A DNA stretch of 37,097 bases from positions 1-37,097 of IMG/VR virus record IMGVR_UViG_3300037189_016759, one strand, 5' to 3'. Of the stretch, positions 7,108-13,074 are shown piece by piece; position 1 is the first letter of the stretch, and each line of letters begins with the position of its first letter. The position numbers and the translations under genes were made by a program. The notes below the pieces were generated by a model, which saw nothing but the letters and a program-made list of their open reading frames with translations, did not search any database and was not told where the DNA came from. Source of the stretch: a virus.

Positions 7108-7476
7108 TTAAGCTGCGTCGTGTTGGTCGGTCTCAATCTCTGCGCTCTCGATAAATCGCGTGATGATTGATTTGATTTCTTCAATGCGTGCCGCGTAGTT
7201 AAAAACATCGCAGTCATAGCTATCTGCATAAGTGACTTTGAGGGCTGAAACGCTTTCAACCTTGCTGTAATCATAAACGCGGCTGTACCAGTGACCGCGG
7301 CAGATTGATTCATACGGATGCTCAACCTCAGCGCTAAAGTTAAAGCCAATCCATGCGCCATCATCACCGATTGCTAGGTAAACAATACCTTTTGCTTGGC
7401 TGCTACTGATTTCAATTTCTTGATCAGCTTCGCTATCTAAGCGAAGTGCTTGCTTTAAAAAGTCTAGTTGTGCCAT
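7108..7476 (-). CDS. Hypothetical early protein, first gene of the leftward operon
   Basis: This 122-residue product starts at an ATG preceded by AAAAAGGAGC; a longer frame extends upstream into the leader hairpin and is unlikely. The protein is acidic, with GIVYLAIGDDGAWIGFNFSAEVEHPYESICRGHWYSRVYDY in its centre and an EIETDQHDAA tail. No known domain was recognised. As the first gene after the leftward promoter it should be expressed early and strongly, the usual position for host-takeover, anti-restriction or antitermination factors; which of these, if any, cannot be seen. Confidence 0.7.
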   Translation of the reverse strand: MAQLDFLKQALRLDSEADQEIEISSSQAKGIVYLAIGDDGAWIGFNFSAEVEHPYESICRGHWYSRVYDYSKVESVSALKVTYADSYDCDVFNYAARIEEIKSIITRFIESAEIETDQHDAA

Positions 7477-7499
7477 AATTTGATTGCTCCTTTTTGAGT

Positions 7500-7537
7500 A
7501 AAGCCCTTTCTGATTTCGACGTCTAAAGGGCTTTTTT
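7500..7537. promoter_or_regulatory. 10-bp perfect hairpin in the leader of the leftward operon
   Basis: AAAGCCCTTT (7500-7509) and AAAGGGCTTT (7525-7534) form a perfect ten-pair stem with a 15-base loop. On the plus strand it ends in CTTTTTTG and looks like a rightward intrinsic terminator. On the minus strand it lies in the mRNA leader about 25 bases before the first start codon and lacks a U-tract. It may shield against antisense transcription or regulate the leader. Confidence 0.55.
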
Positions 7538-7634
7538 GTTGGGTGAAATTTGGTTGCCGTTCTCTGCACGGCTTGACAGGTTCCTAGGTTTTAATTGAAT
7601 TTCGCGATAATCGGCTTATCGTGTTGATGAATTA

Positions 7635-7663
7635 ATTATGAACTAATGGTTCTTATATGTCAA
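7635..7663 (-). promoter_or_regulatory. Leftward early promoter (PL-like)
   Basis: On the minus strand, perfect -35 TTGACA (7663-7658) is followed by exactly 17 bases and -10 CATAAT (7640-7635). A perfect copy of the repressor palindrome (7640-7652) fills the spacer and touches the -10, so bound repressor would exclude RNA polymerase. The leader before the first gene is about 150 bases. Confidence 0.85.
7640..7652. promoter_or_regulatory. Repressor operator at the leftward promoter
   Basis: GAAC-TAATG-GTTC is a 13-base palindrome of the same form as the two sites between repressor and cro (10727-10739, 10782-10794). It lies between the -35 and -10 of the leftward promoter. The binding protein is inferred to be the S24 repressor and probably Cro. 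Confidence 0.8.
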
Positions 7664-7695
7664 TCTATATGAGAACCAATATTACAAAATATTAA

Positions 7696-7708
7696 GAATT
7701 ATTTGTTC
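7696..7708. promoter_or_regulatory. Second, imperfect operator near the leftward promoter
   Basis: GAAT-TATTT-GTTC differs from the palindrome by one base. It lies 56 bases from the perfect site at 7640, close to the 55-base spacing of the two operators at the repressor/cro junction. A GAAC half-site lies between at 7673-7676 and another at 7715-7718. Equal spacing suggests cooperative binding. Confidence 0.6.
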
Positions 7709-7726
7709 TTATATGAACTGATATGC

Positions 7727-7752
7727 AATAAAAAACCCGCATTTAAGCGGGT
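7727..7752 (-). terminator. Leftward terminator upstream of the PL promoter
   Basis: ACCCGC (7735-7740) and GCGGGT (7747-7752) form a stem with loop ATTTAA; the minus strand continues into TTTTTT. It would stop leftward transcripts arriving from the Cas2-like gene before they reach the leftward early promoter. Confidence 0.75.
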
Positions 7753-7797
7753 CATGTGGTAAAATATTTTTATACTTTTTTGTAACTAAAGGTGAAA

Positions 7798-7986
7798 ATG
7801 ATGAATACTGCAGAGATTCGCTTAGAAATCGTCCGTGATTTAATCGATACTGGACATTATCAACCCAACCATACCAAGCAAATGATTGATGATGCCCAAG
7901 AAATTGTGAAGTATATAGTCAGTGGTGAGCGTTATGGTTGTAATAGCAGCGATAGCGCAAAGCAATTACATTCTCCAAGTGTGTAA
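7798..7986 (+). CDS. Small rightward protein in the PL region, about 62 residues
   Basis: The product begins MMNTAEIRLEIVRDLIDTGH and is a short charged helical protein with a TKQMIDDAQEIVKYIVSGE segment. The start is one of two adjacent ATG codons after AAAGGTG. A GTG two codons earlier lies inside the ribosome site and is unlikely. A possible -10 TATACT is at 7771-7776 without a good -35. The gene runs against the leftward operons and its 3' end overlaps the Cas2-like gene by 21 bases, tail to tail. No family was assigned; it may be a small regulator. Confidence 0.6.
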   Translation: MMNTAEIRLEIVRDLIDTGHYQPNHTKQMIDDAQEIVKYIVSGERYGCNSSDSAKQLHSPSV

Positions 7987-8241
7987 TCTATCAACGGCTT
8001 GCTGACTGACATTGACAGATAGCCAAGTGTCAATATCGCACTCGACTAGAAATATCTTGTCATCTTTGTCAGTGGCCTTGATAAGATGATGGAAAATAGG
8101 CTTTCTCTCCCAATTTGTCTTAATGACAAAAAATGATAACAAAGGACGAACCCAATCGATTGAAACATAATCTATAGCCATTCTGATTTTTTCATAATCT
8201 TTATTATCGATTAGGTCGTAACTGATAATATAATATCTCAT
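7966..8241 (-). CDS. Cas2/VapD-like small ferredoxin-fold protein (SinR-type annotation)
   Basis: This 91-residue protein follows the pattern of small proteins related to Cas2 and VapD. Its first strand is RYYIISYDL (conserved Tyr-Asp at 8-9), then a helix DYEKIRMAIDYV, a strand PLLSFFVIKT, a helix, and a strand DDKIFLVE followed by DTW. Cas2 and VapD are dimeric, some with nuclease activity; this orphan subgroup has no established role. No Cas1 or CRISPR array exists in the window. The ribosome site GGAGAAAGAA is strong. The gene has terminators on both sides (8326-8350 and 7727-7752) and overlaps the opposing small gene, so it appears to be an independent cargo unit. Confidence 0.6.
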   Translation of the reverse strand: MRYYIISYDLIDNKDYEKIRMAIDYVSIDWVRPLLSFFVIKTNWERKPIFHHLIKATDKDDKIFLVECDIDTWLSVNVSQQAVDRLHTWRM

Positions 8242-8252
8242 TTCTTTCTCCT

Positions 8253-8275
8253 AGCCACTCTCAAGCGGGGTGGCT
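8253..8275. promoter_or_regulatory. Hairpin in the leader of the Cas2-like gene
   Basis: AGCCAC (8253-8258) pairs with GTGGCT (8270-8275). On the minus strand it ends just before the ribosome site of the Cas2-like gene. On the plus strand it is followed by TTTTCC. It could tune translation or act as a weak rightward terminator. Confidence 0.35.
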
Positions 8276-8325
8276 TTTCCGCGTTTGAGCTTTCATATTA
8301 GCATAAACCCAGGTAATTTTTAGGC

Positions 8326-8350
8326 AATAAAAAACCCACCGGCGTGGGTT
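8326..8350 (-). terminator. Terminator of the 356-residue membrane protein gene
   Basis: AACCCAC (8333-8339) and GTGGGTT (8344-8350) form a tight stem with loop CGGC. The minus strand continues TTTTTTATT. It lies 15 bases after the stop codon and isolates the gene from the downstream Cas2-like gene. Confidence 0.85.
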
Positions 8351-8364
8351 ATTAACGAGATTTC

Positions 8365-9435
8365 CTACTCTTCTTCAACTCCGTCAGAGTCATCGAAGAC
8401 AACCGATTTATCAACGCTTTCGACACTGATAATTTGAGCATCTTTAAATTGCTCTCCTTTCATTTTAGCTTTTACTTTAAGTTTAGCAGGATGTAAATTC
8501 CATTCCGCATCACCAAGAAGTTGTAAATGACGACTGCCTATTGTGTTATCTTCTAGAGTAGCAGTTATTTCCTTGCCATTATCTAAATTCAACATGGTAA
8601 CTTTCCGTTGGCGCGTATTGGATGAATTTACTCTTAATAAACGATAATTACCATCGATGCGAACAGGTTGCCAGTCAACACGTACAGATCTAGTAAGAAA
8701 CTCTGCGGTTTCGCCACTCATTTCTACAGTGTCATTAATAATAGCAGTTTCAGCATTTCTAGTGCTTCTAACAATCGCGTTGGTTGTATCAATAGCAATG
8801 CGTTCAATTTGTTGAGCTTTTGGGTTTTGCTCAATAGCTTTTTCTAAAACTTCTAGCACCTTTTGATCTTTTTTATTATGAGACTCAACTACGTTTTTAA
8901 CGGTTTCTACTAGTGATTCTTGGTTAGATTTTGCTTGTTCAGCCTCAAGTTCTTTTTCCTTAATAGCTTGACGATGTTCTAAAAATTTACCAAGTGCAGA
9001 TGTGCCAAAATATAGCAGTAGTGCCACAAAAATCAAGATGAATGCCTGTTGTGAACTCATTTTACCTACTGTGCCTTCAATAAATTTGCTAAAAACATCA
9101 TTAATGTCAATATCAACAATAGAGCTTCCTTTATACACTACTACCTTGAGCTCTAAAGCATTTTTTTCTTGGCGGCTTAATCTATTAGTGTTTTTATCGT
9201 TATAAACTGCCAATGCATAGGCTTCATAAACAGCTTTCTGCAGTTCTATGATGCCTTTCATTACAGTTGGGGTGAGACTATTATCAAACTTTTCACCCTG
9301 CAAATAAAGTGTAAAGTGTTTCCAATCTTTGATTTCGATATTGGTAGTATCGACTTTTTCGGGATGAGTGAGCAATTGGTCAAGTAATTGAGCCGCTTGC
9401 GCTTCGTCTGATATGATAATTTTTTCTTTTGCCAT
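8365..9435 (-). CDS. Single-pass membrane protein of unknown function, cargo/exclusion candidate
   Basis: This 356-residue protein has no family I can name. Residues 1-125 form a soluble region with KDWKHFTLYLQGEKF and LTPTVMKGIIELQKAVYEAYAL. Residues about 130-149 are one hydrophobic segment (AFILIFVALLLYFGTSALGK). Residues 150-205 are a charged helical, coiled-coil-like stretch, and the remainder resembles a beta-rich domain (NYRLLRVNSSNTRQRKVTML) with an acidic tail. The start at 9435 is preceded by GAGAG; an upstream ATG nine codons earlier lacks a site. Flanking terminators at 9471-9496 and 8326-8350 make it a self-contained unit downstream of the repressor operon, the classic place for superinfection exclusion or anti-phage genes. 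That role is inference. Confidence 0.75.
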   Translation of the reverse strand: MAKEKIIISDEAQAAQLLDQLLTHPEKVDTTNIEIKDWKHFTLYLQGEKFDNSLTPTVMKGIIELQKAVYEAYALAVYNDKNTNRLSRQEKNALELKVVVYKGSSIVDIDINDVFSKFIEGTVGKMSSQQAFILIFVALLLYFGTSALGKFLEHRQAIKEKELEAEQAKSNQESLVETVKNVVESHNKKDQKVLEVLEKAIEQNPKAQQIERIAIDTTNAIVRSTRNAETAIINDTVEMSGETAEFLTRSVRVDWQPVRIDGNYRLLRVNSSNTRQRKVTMLNLDNGKEITATLEDNTIGSRHLQLLGDAEWNLHPAKLKVKAKMKGEQFKDAQIISVESVDKSVVFDDSDGVEEE

Positions 9436-9470
9436 AATGCTCTCAATTATTAATAAATTCAATGCTTTAT

Positions 9471-9496
9471 ATAAAAAATAACGACAATTTTTGTCG
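9471..9496 (-). terminator. Terminator of the repressor operon
   Basis: CGACAA (9482-9487) and TTGTCG (9491-9496) form a stem. The minus strand then reads TTATTTTTTATA. It lies about 38 bases beyond the stop of the 65-residue membrane gene and separates the repressor operon from the 356-residue membrane protein gene. Confidence 0.8.
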
Positions 9497-9533
9497 CATT
9501 AATTGATTCTAAAAATCCAACTCAATTCCTCAA

Positions 9534-9731
9534 CTAAACCCTAAAAGGCACCTTTCGCCCCGTCACAACCAACTGAGCGATATATACCAAGCTAAACGGC
9601 ACCCAAGCATAAGCCAAAGCCGCTAACCACGTTGACAAAAACGCTGGTCTTACAATAAAAAGAGCGACAATATCAGCAATCCATATTCCTGCGACACACG
9701 TCCACAAAATCAACCAAATCCATCTGTTCAT
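9534..9731 (-). CDS. Small two-segment membrane protein downstream of the repressor
   Basis: This 65-residue protein has two membrane segments: WIWLILWTCVAGIWIADIVA and FLSTWLAALAYAWVPFSLVY. It ends in a basic tail (VVTGRKVPFRV). The ATG at 9731 lies one base after the stop of the preceding 63-residue gene (TGATATG), so the two are coupled; a longer frame into the neighbour is rejected. It is the last gene of the repressor operon and would be made in the lysogen. Lysogen-expressed small membrane proteins often block superinfecting DNA entry, but that function is only inferred here. Confidence 0.7.
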   Translation of the reverse strand: MNRWIWLILWTCVAGIWIADIVALFIVRPAFLSTWLAALAYAWVPFSLVYIAQLVVTGRKVPFRV

Positions 9732-9732
9732 A

Positions 9733-9924
9733 TCAAAAATCCAACTCAACTTCCCGAAAAACACACCAACCCTTAGCTTTGGTCGCTGGCGTGATCAGCT
9801 CAGCATTGTAGATAAACCAAACAATGAAATAATGGTCTGGGTCAACTTGGTCGAGTGACCAGCCTGTGAGTATTGGCTTGGGTTTGGTATGGTTGTCTAA
9901 AAAATATGAATTATCTAGCTCCAT
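9733..9924 (-). CDS. Small protein coupled to the repressor gene, 63 residues
   Basis: The ATG overlaps the end of the repressor gene by 10 bases, so it is translated from the repressor transcript. The product is aromatic and acidic, with GWSLDQVDPDHYFIVWFIYN and GWCVFREVELDF. It has no membrane segment and no recognised family. Expression together with the repressor and the following membrane protein suggests a lysogeny-time role, possibly immunity or exclusion. Confidence 0.7.
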   Translation of the reverse strand: MELDNSYFLDNHTKPKPILTGWSLDQVDPDHYFIVWFIYNAELITPATKAKGWCVFREVELDF

Positions 9925-10712
9925 TGGTGATGCTTCCTGTATCTCACATATTTCCCATCAACCACTCCCACCAATCGACACTCTTGCATAGGTCGGATTT
10001 CTTGATTATGCCACTCTGGGTTAAGTGGCTTTAAGTACATATCTTCGCTAGTTTCACCTATGACAAGCTGCTTAAACGTCGCCTCACCGTCACCGTCGCA
10101 CGATACAACTACCAAGTCACCGTCGCGCAACCAATAGGGGTTAAATTCTGGCTCAACGTAAATAATCTCATCAGGTTTAAACTCAGGCATCATACTGCGT
10201 CCACGGATAACCAAGCCGAACGCCATCTTGGATAAATGACTTGGGCGCGGTATCCACTCCATGACATCGGTAAGACAAGTCGAAAGAACAGGAGTCATGT
10301 CACCCGCAGCCACCCAGCTAATCACTGGCACATAACGCTCAAGCATGGCTTCAATATTATCGGTATCTAACTCATCATCGCCATGGTCAGCAGTCAAATG
10401 GTCGCGTAGGGCAGGTGGCATCGAATTAGGGTCATCAATCGCCATTCTGATTGCTGGCTTAGTGGTCATTTCGCCATTGCCAGTGGCGAGCCAGTCAAAT
10501 CCAACACCATAGTGTCGAGAAAGAATAGCTAAATTACTATGGTCGGGGATAGATTCACCTTTTAACCATTTGTTTATAGCTCTATCAGAGATACTTAATT
10601 TAGTTTCAGCTAAAACCTTCTGAGCGCGTCCCCGCGTTGGATAGCCTTTATCGTCCAATACTTTATTCAAACGCTCTGCAAATTCAATACGTTCTTTTTC
10701 TGCAACTGTCAT
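9915..10712 (-). CDS. Lysogeny repressor, HTH plus S24 peptidase (LexA/CI-like)
   Basis: This 265-residue protein has an N-terminal Cro/CI helix-turn-helix (about residues 10-75, ISDRAINKWLKGESIPDHSNL) and a C-terminal LexA-type autoprotease. The probable cleavage bond is Ala136-Gly137 in SWVAAGDM, with catalytic Ser173 in GRSMMPE and Lys214 in ATFKQL, so DNA damage via RecA should trigger induction. The ATG at 10712 follows AAGGTGAT; a GTG three codons earlier is inside that site. It is divergent from cro, and operators overlap both promoters. It heads an operon with two small genes. Confidence 0.93.
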   Translation of the reverse strand: MTVAEKERIEFAERLNKVLDDKGYPTRGRAQKVLAETKLSISDRAINKWLKGESIPDHSNLAILSRHYGVGFDWLATGNGEMTTKPAIRMAIDDPNSMPPALRDHLTADHGDDELDTDNIEAMLERYVPVISWVAAGDMTPVLSTCLTDVMEWIPRPSHLSKMAFGLVIRGRSMMPEFKPDEIIYVEPEFNPYWLRDGDLVVVSCDGDGEATFKQLVIGETSEDMYLKPLNPEWHNQEIRPMQECRLVGVVDGKYVRYRKHHQWS

Positions 10713-10726
10713 TTTTATCACCTTAT

Positions 10727-10739
10727 GAACCTATTGTTC
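10727..10739. promoter_or_regulatory. Operator adjoining the repressor promoter
   Basis: GAAC-CTATT-GTTC lies immediately after the putative -10 (GATAAT, minus strand) of the repressor gene, 15 bases before its ATG. Binding here would repress the repressor's own promoter. Confidence 0.8.
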
Positions 10740-10768
10740 ATTATCAAAGTTCTTGAAAGAAAAATCAC
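10740..10768 (-). promoter_or_regulatory. Repressor promoter (PRM-like)
   Basis: On the minus strand, -10 GATAAT (10745-10740) lies 17 bases from GTGATT (10768-10763), a poor -35. The weak -35 suggests activation by bound repressor, as in lambda. The operator at 10727-10739 directly follows the -10. Confidence 0.5.
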
Positions 10769-10781
10769 TTCCTGTTAATAT
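10753..10781 (+). promoter_or_regulatory. Rightward early promoter (PR-like)
   Basis: -35 TTGAAA (10753-10758), a 17-base spacer and -10 TAATAT (10776-10781) face cro. The -10 is directly followed by the operator at 10782-10794, mirroring the arrangement at the repressor promoter on the other strand. Confidence 0.8.
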
Positions 10782-10794
10782 GAACCGTATGTTC
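10782..10794. promoter_or_regulatory. Operator adjoining the rightward promoter
   Basis: GAAC-CGTAT-GTTC overlaps the expected transcription start of the rightward early promoter. It is 55 bases from the operator at 10727, and a GTTC half-site lies between at 10749-10752. Confidence 0.8.
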
Positions 10795-10816
10795 TTATTT
10801 AAGGAATTAACAGTTC

Positions 10817-11053
10817 ATGAAAACACAAACATTGCATGAATTTTTGAAAGCAAATGGCGGTGTATCAAAAGTAGCCAAGGCTTTAAATCTTACTGCGCGT
10901 GGAGTTTATAAGTGGTCAAACAAAAATGCTTTGCCACGCACTGAATACACTGGCGAATCTAATTACGCTGAAAAACTTTCTGAAATTTCAGGTGTCCCAA
11001 CTGATGAAATCAAAGAAATGTTTAAACCTCAAGCTCAACTCGAAACCGCCTAG
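10817..11053 (+). CDS. cro: Cro-like repressor
   Basis: This 78-residue helix-turn-helix protein has the pattern GGVSKVAKALNLTARGVYKWSNKNALPRTEY, typical of Cro and YdaS-type proteins. It is the first gene of the rightward early operon, divergent from the lysogeny repressor. It presumably binds the same GAAC-N5-GTTC operators to shut off the repressor promoter during lytic growth. AAGGA precedes the ATG. The size and position are standard. Confidence 0.88.
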   Translation: MKTQTLHEFLKANGGVSKVAKALNLTARGVYKWSNKNALPRTEYTGESNYAEKLSEISGVPTDEIKEMFKPQAQLETA

Positions 11054-11062
11054 GAGCAACCT

Positions 11063-11380
11063 ATGTGCCATAAGCCGATAAGTGAATTATCACCTGAGCT
11101 ACAGGAAATCGCACGAAAGAACGAACGGCTTTTATTGACTCGACTTTCCGAGATTGGACAAAAAGAAGTGGGTGAGAAAGTCGGGACAAGTGAAAGCAGT
11201 ATGTCAAAACTCAAAAGCGAAGGTCGCATTGAGTTTTTTGCCGTTTTGACCGCTGTGCTTGGCATCAAACTATCTGATAAAGATGACTTGATGTGCTCAC
11301 CTGTCATTGCCGAAGCATTTAAAGAGATTTTAAAGAACTCGGCAGAAAGCCCAGAGTTTTTACAGATTTTATTTCGATAG
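11063..11380 (+). CDS. CII-like transcription activator
   Basis: This 105-residue protein aligns by eye with lambda CII across its core. RKNERLLLTRLSEIGQKEVGEKVG matches the first two helices, TSESSMSKLKSEGRIEFFAVLTAVLG the recognition helix and beyond, and AEAFKEILKN the tail helix. CII tetramers bind TTGC-N6-TTGC and favour lysogeny; one exact site exists upstream of integrase at 116-129. I found no such site pointing at the repressor gene. TAGGAGCAACCT provides the ribosome site. The gene follows cro by nine bases, as in lambdoid phages. Confidence 0.82.
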   Translation: MCHKPISELSPELQEIARKNERLLLTRLSEIGQKEVGEKVGTSESSMSKLKSEGRIEFFAVLTAVLGIKLSDKDDLMCSPVIAEAFKEILKNSAESPEFLQILFR

Positions 11381-11389
11381 GAGATATCA

Positions 11390-11599
11390 ATGGCTAAATT
11401 CAACCCAGATGATTGTAAATATTGCAATAACACAGACGGCGTATGTTGCCATGAAGTGATCATGACTGACGAAAAAACGCCTCGTCATATCATCGACCCA
11501 CAAGACGAGCATTACAACAAGCAGGCTGATAGCCATGTTTTTATGATGAATGGTTTGCTTGTCGCTAAAGACGTGGTTATGCCAAAGGCGGGTGTGTGA
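11390..11599 (+). CDS. Hypothetical cysteine-rich protein, 69 residues
   Basis: A compact N-terminal cluster, DCKYCNNTDGVCCHEV, could bind a metal (Cys-x2-Cys and Cys-Cys-His). The remainder (DEKTPRHIIDPQDEHYNKQAD) is polar. GGAGATATCA precedes the ATG. It follows cII by nine bases and is coupled to the next gene (TGATG). No family was recognised; small zinc-ribbon-like proteins are common in this operon position. Confidence 0.7.
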   Translation: MAKFNPDDCKYCNNTDGVCCHEVIMTDEKTPRHIIDPQDEHYNKQADSHVFMMNGLLVAKDVVMPKAGV

Positions 11600-12003
11600 T
11601 GAGTGAGCTGGACAAATACAGCAAGCATGATCCATTGGCCAGACATTCAAGTCGTCCTAAAAAGGCGAAACTTACCGTCACTGATACTGATGCTTGGTTG
11701 GCAAAAAACGGTAATGGTATGAACAGGCTGCCAAACAAAGCCAAGATCGTAACAGATGCAATCTGGTCAGACTACGGCAAGCAATCGGTAGCGACATTGA
11801 TCTGGCGTTGTATCAATGCTAATGGCGTGGTGGTACCTGCTGATATTAGCAATACCTCATGCCAACGGTCAGTAACTTATTACTGCCGAAACATGGTGGC
11901 TAACGGTGAGCTTGAAGTATTTACGGTAGAGCGCCACACGAACGACCCAATGCGTGCCGAATCAGGTAGTAAACGTAAAGTAAATGCGTATCGACGCGCA
12001 TGA
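11599..12003 (+). CDS. Hypothetical early protein, 134 residues
   Basis: The protein contains NKAKIVTDAIWSDYGKQSVATLIWRCINANGVVVPADIS followed by RSVTYYCRNMVANGELEVFTVER. This looks like a winged-helix arrangement in which a pair of helices leads to a strand hairpin. It may bind DNA, but no family was assigned. The ATG overlaps the preceding stop by one base; the in-frame GTG one codon earlier is less likely. A terminator-like hairpin begins at its stop codon. Confidence 0.7.
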   Translation: MSELDKYSKHDPLARHSSRPKKAKLTVTDTDAWLAKNGNGMNRLPNKAKIVTDAIWSDYGKQSVATLIWRCINANGVVVPADISNTSCQRSVTYYCRNMVANGELEVFTVERHTNDPMRAESGSKRKVNAYRRA

Positions 12004-12040
12004 AAAAACCCAAACGACGGCAATCGCTTGGGTTTTGGTT
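12003..12040. terminator. Hairpin terminator inside the rightward early operon
   Basis: AAAACCCAA (12005-12013) and TTGGGTTTT (12028-12036) form a nine-pair stem. U-tracts exist in both directions (TTTTTT on the minus strand, a broken TTTTGGTTT on the plus strand). It divides the regulatory genes from the replication genes, a position like lambda tR1, and would limit replication gene expression unless read through. Confidence 0.6.
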
Positions 12041-12067
12041 TCAATCAACAAACAAGGACATTTAATC

Positions 12068-12100
12068 ATGAAAAATATAAATAAGCAAGGGGTGACGTGA
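12068..12100 (+). CDS. Possible 10-residue leader peptide before the replication gene
   Basis: ATG at 12068 after AAGGACATTTAATC opens a frame MKNINKQGVT whose TGA (12098-12100) overlaps the ATG of the replication gene (TGATG). The arrangement would couple translation. It is too short to judge by coding statistics and may be incidental. Confidence 0.3.
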   Translation: MKNINKQGVT

Positions 12101-13074
12101 TGCACTATTACAAATTCAACATTGGTGATTTTGATAAAGCCACACGTCATCTATCAATTATCGAGCGCGGTTTATTCCGTGACATTCTTGATCTTTACAT
12201 CAAAGACGAGAAGCCAGTTACTGACAACCTTAAAAAACTTGAGCGTCTTTTGTGCGTCAAGTCTAAGGTTGAAAAAGAAGCCTTGCAAAACATCTTGGAT
12301 GACTTCTTTGTCTTGACCGATGACGGCTACTATAGCGACTACTGCCAATCTATTTTAAATGATACGACTGACCGCGTTGAAGCGTCACGCGAAAACGGTA
12401 AGAAAGGTGGTCGCCCATCAAAGCAAAGTCAAAGCGAAACAAAAGCCAATGGTAATCAAGATGAAAGCCAATCAAAACCTAGCGAAAACCTAGAAAAAAC
12501 CCAAGATAAACCTAGTAATAACCTAGACGAAAGCTACCCATCTACCCATAACCCATTACCCAATAACCCAAATACACAAACACCCCCAAACCCCCAAAGC
12601 GGTGTTTGTGTGGGTGAAACTGCTGATGAGGTCTTGGCTAAGGCTGAGCAAGTCAAACAAGCTAATGCCTTGGAAATTCAAAACTGGATAGCGCCAAAGT
12701 TAGACGAGATTCGCAGTATGTTGTTCTCAGCAGGATTTGTGGGCACCTTGACTGAGCAGCAGTACAACCAATTCACGTCAGACTTTAAAGTTTACTATGC
12801 GGATCAAGCCATCATCGGCAAGCCAATCGGCACCGAAGCACTTAGAAAAAATAAACTTCGTGATTGGATTATGCGCAACGTTCAAAAACCACTAGCGGGC
12901 AAGGCGAAACAGCCACAAAATTTTGGCAGCACCAATGATCCATTGGCGGTAAATCAAAAATGGCGACCAGGTGAGACGGGCATCGTTGCGCCAAATACAA
13001 ACTTTGAATTTATTGACGGCCAGTTAGTGGCTACACCACTTGATACATCATCGCCAGTACAAGGAGCTTGGTAA
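12100..13074 (+). CDS. DUF1376 (YdaU-like) replication protein
   Basis: Of its 324 residues, the first 85 have the DUF1376 pattern: MHYYKFNIGDFDKATRHLSIIERGLFRDILDLYIKDEKP and FFVLTDDGYYSD. A polar, Asn/Pro/Gln-rich linker (about 95-165) follows. The C-terminal part (TEQQYNQFTSDFKVYYADQ... LRDWIMRNV) resembles a DnaT/PriA-type DNA-binding segment. Such proteins accompany DnaC-like loaders and probably recruit the host replicative helicase to the phage origin. The next gene overlaps its stop (TAATG). An origin may lie inside this gene, but I saw no clear iterons. Confidence 0.82.
   Translation: MHYYKFNIGDFDKATRHLSIIERGLFRDILDLYIKDEKPVTDNLKKLERLLCVKSKVEKEALQNILDDFFVLTDDGYYSDYCQSILNDTTDRVEASRENGKKGGRPSKQSQSETKANGNQDESQSKPSENLEKTQDKPSNNLDESYPSTHNPLPNNPNTQTPPNPQSGVCVGETADEVLAKAEQVKQANALEIQNWIAPKLDEIRSMLFSAGFVGTLTEQQYNQFTSDFKVYYADQAIIGKPIGTEALRKNKLRDWIMRNVQKPLAGKAKQPQNFGSTNDPLAVNQKWRPGETGIVAPNTNFEFIDGQLVATPLDTSSPVQGAW

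Noticed and set aside
7966-8241. A CRISPR-Cas locus was considered because of the Cas2-like protein.
   Set aside because: No repeat-spacer array, Cas1 or effector gene is present; the protein is treated as an orphan family member.
11050-11463. Minus-strand frame of 137 codons opposite the CII-like gene.
   Set aside because: Ser-rich antisense shadow; the plus-strand genes there have ribosome sites, tight spacing and recognisable families.
10817-11463. Looked for a leftward TTGC-N6-TTGC site (a PRE-like promoter) near cro and the CII-like gene.
   Set aside because: Only single GCAA elements were found on the plus strand (for example at 11056); none has a partner at the required spacing.
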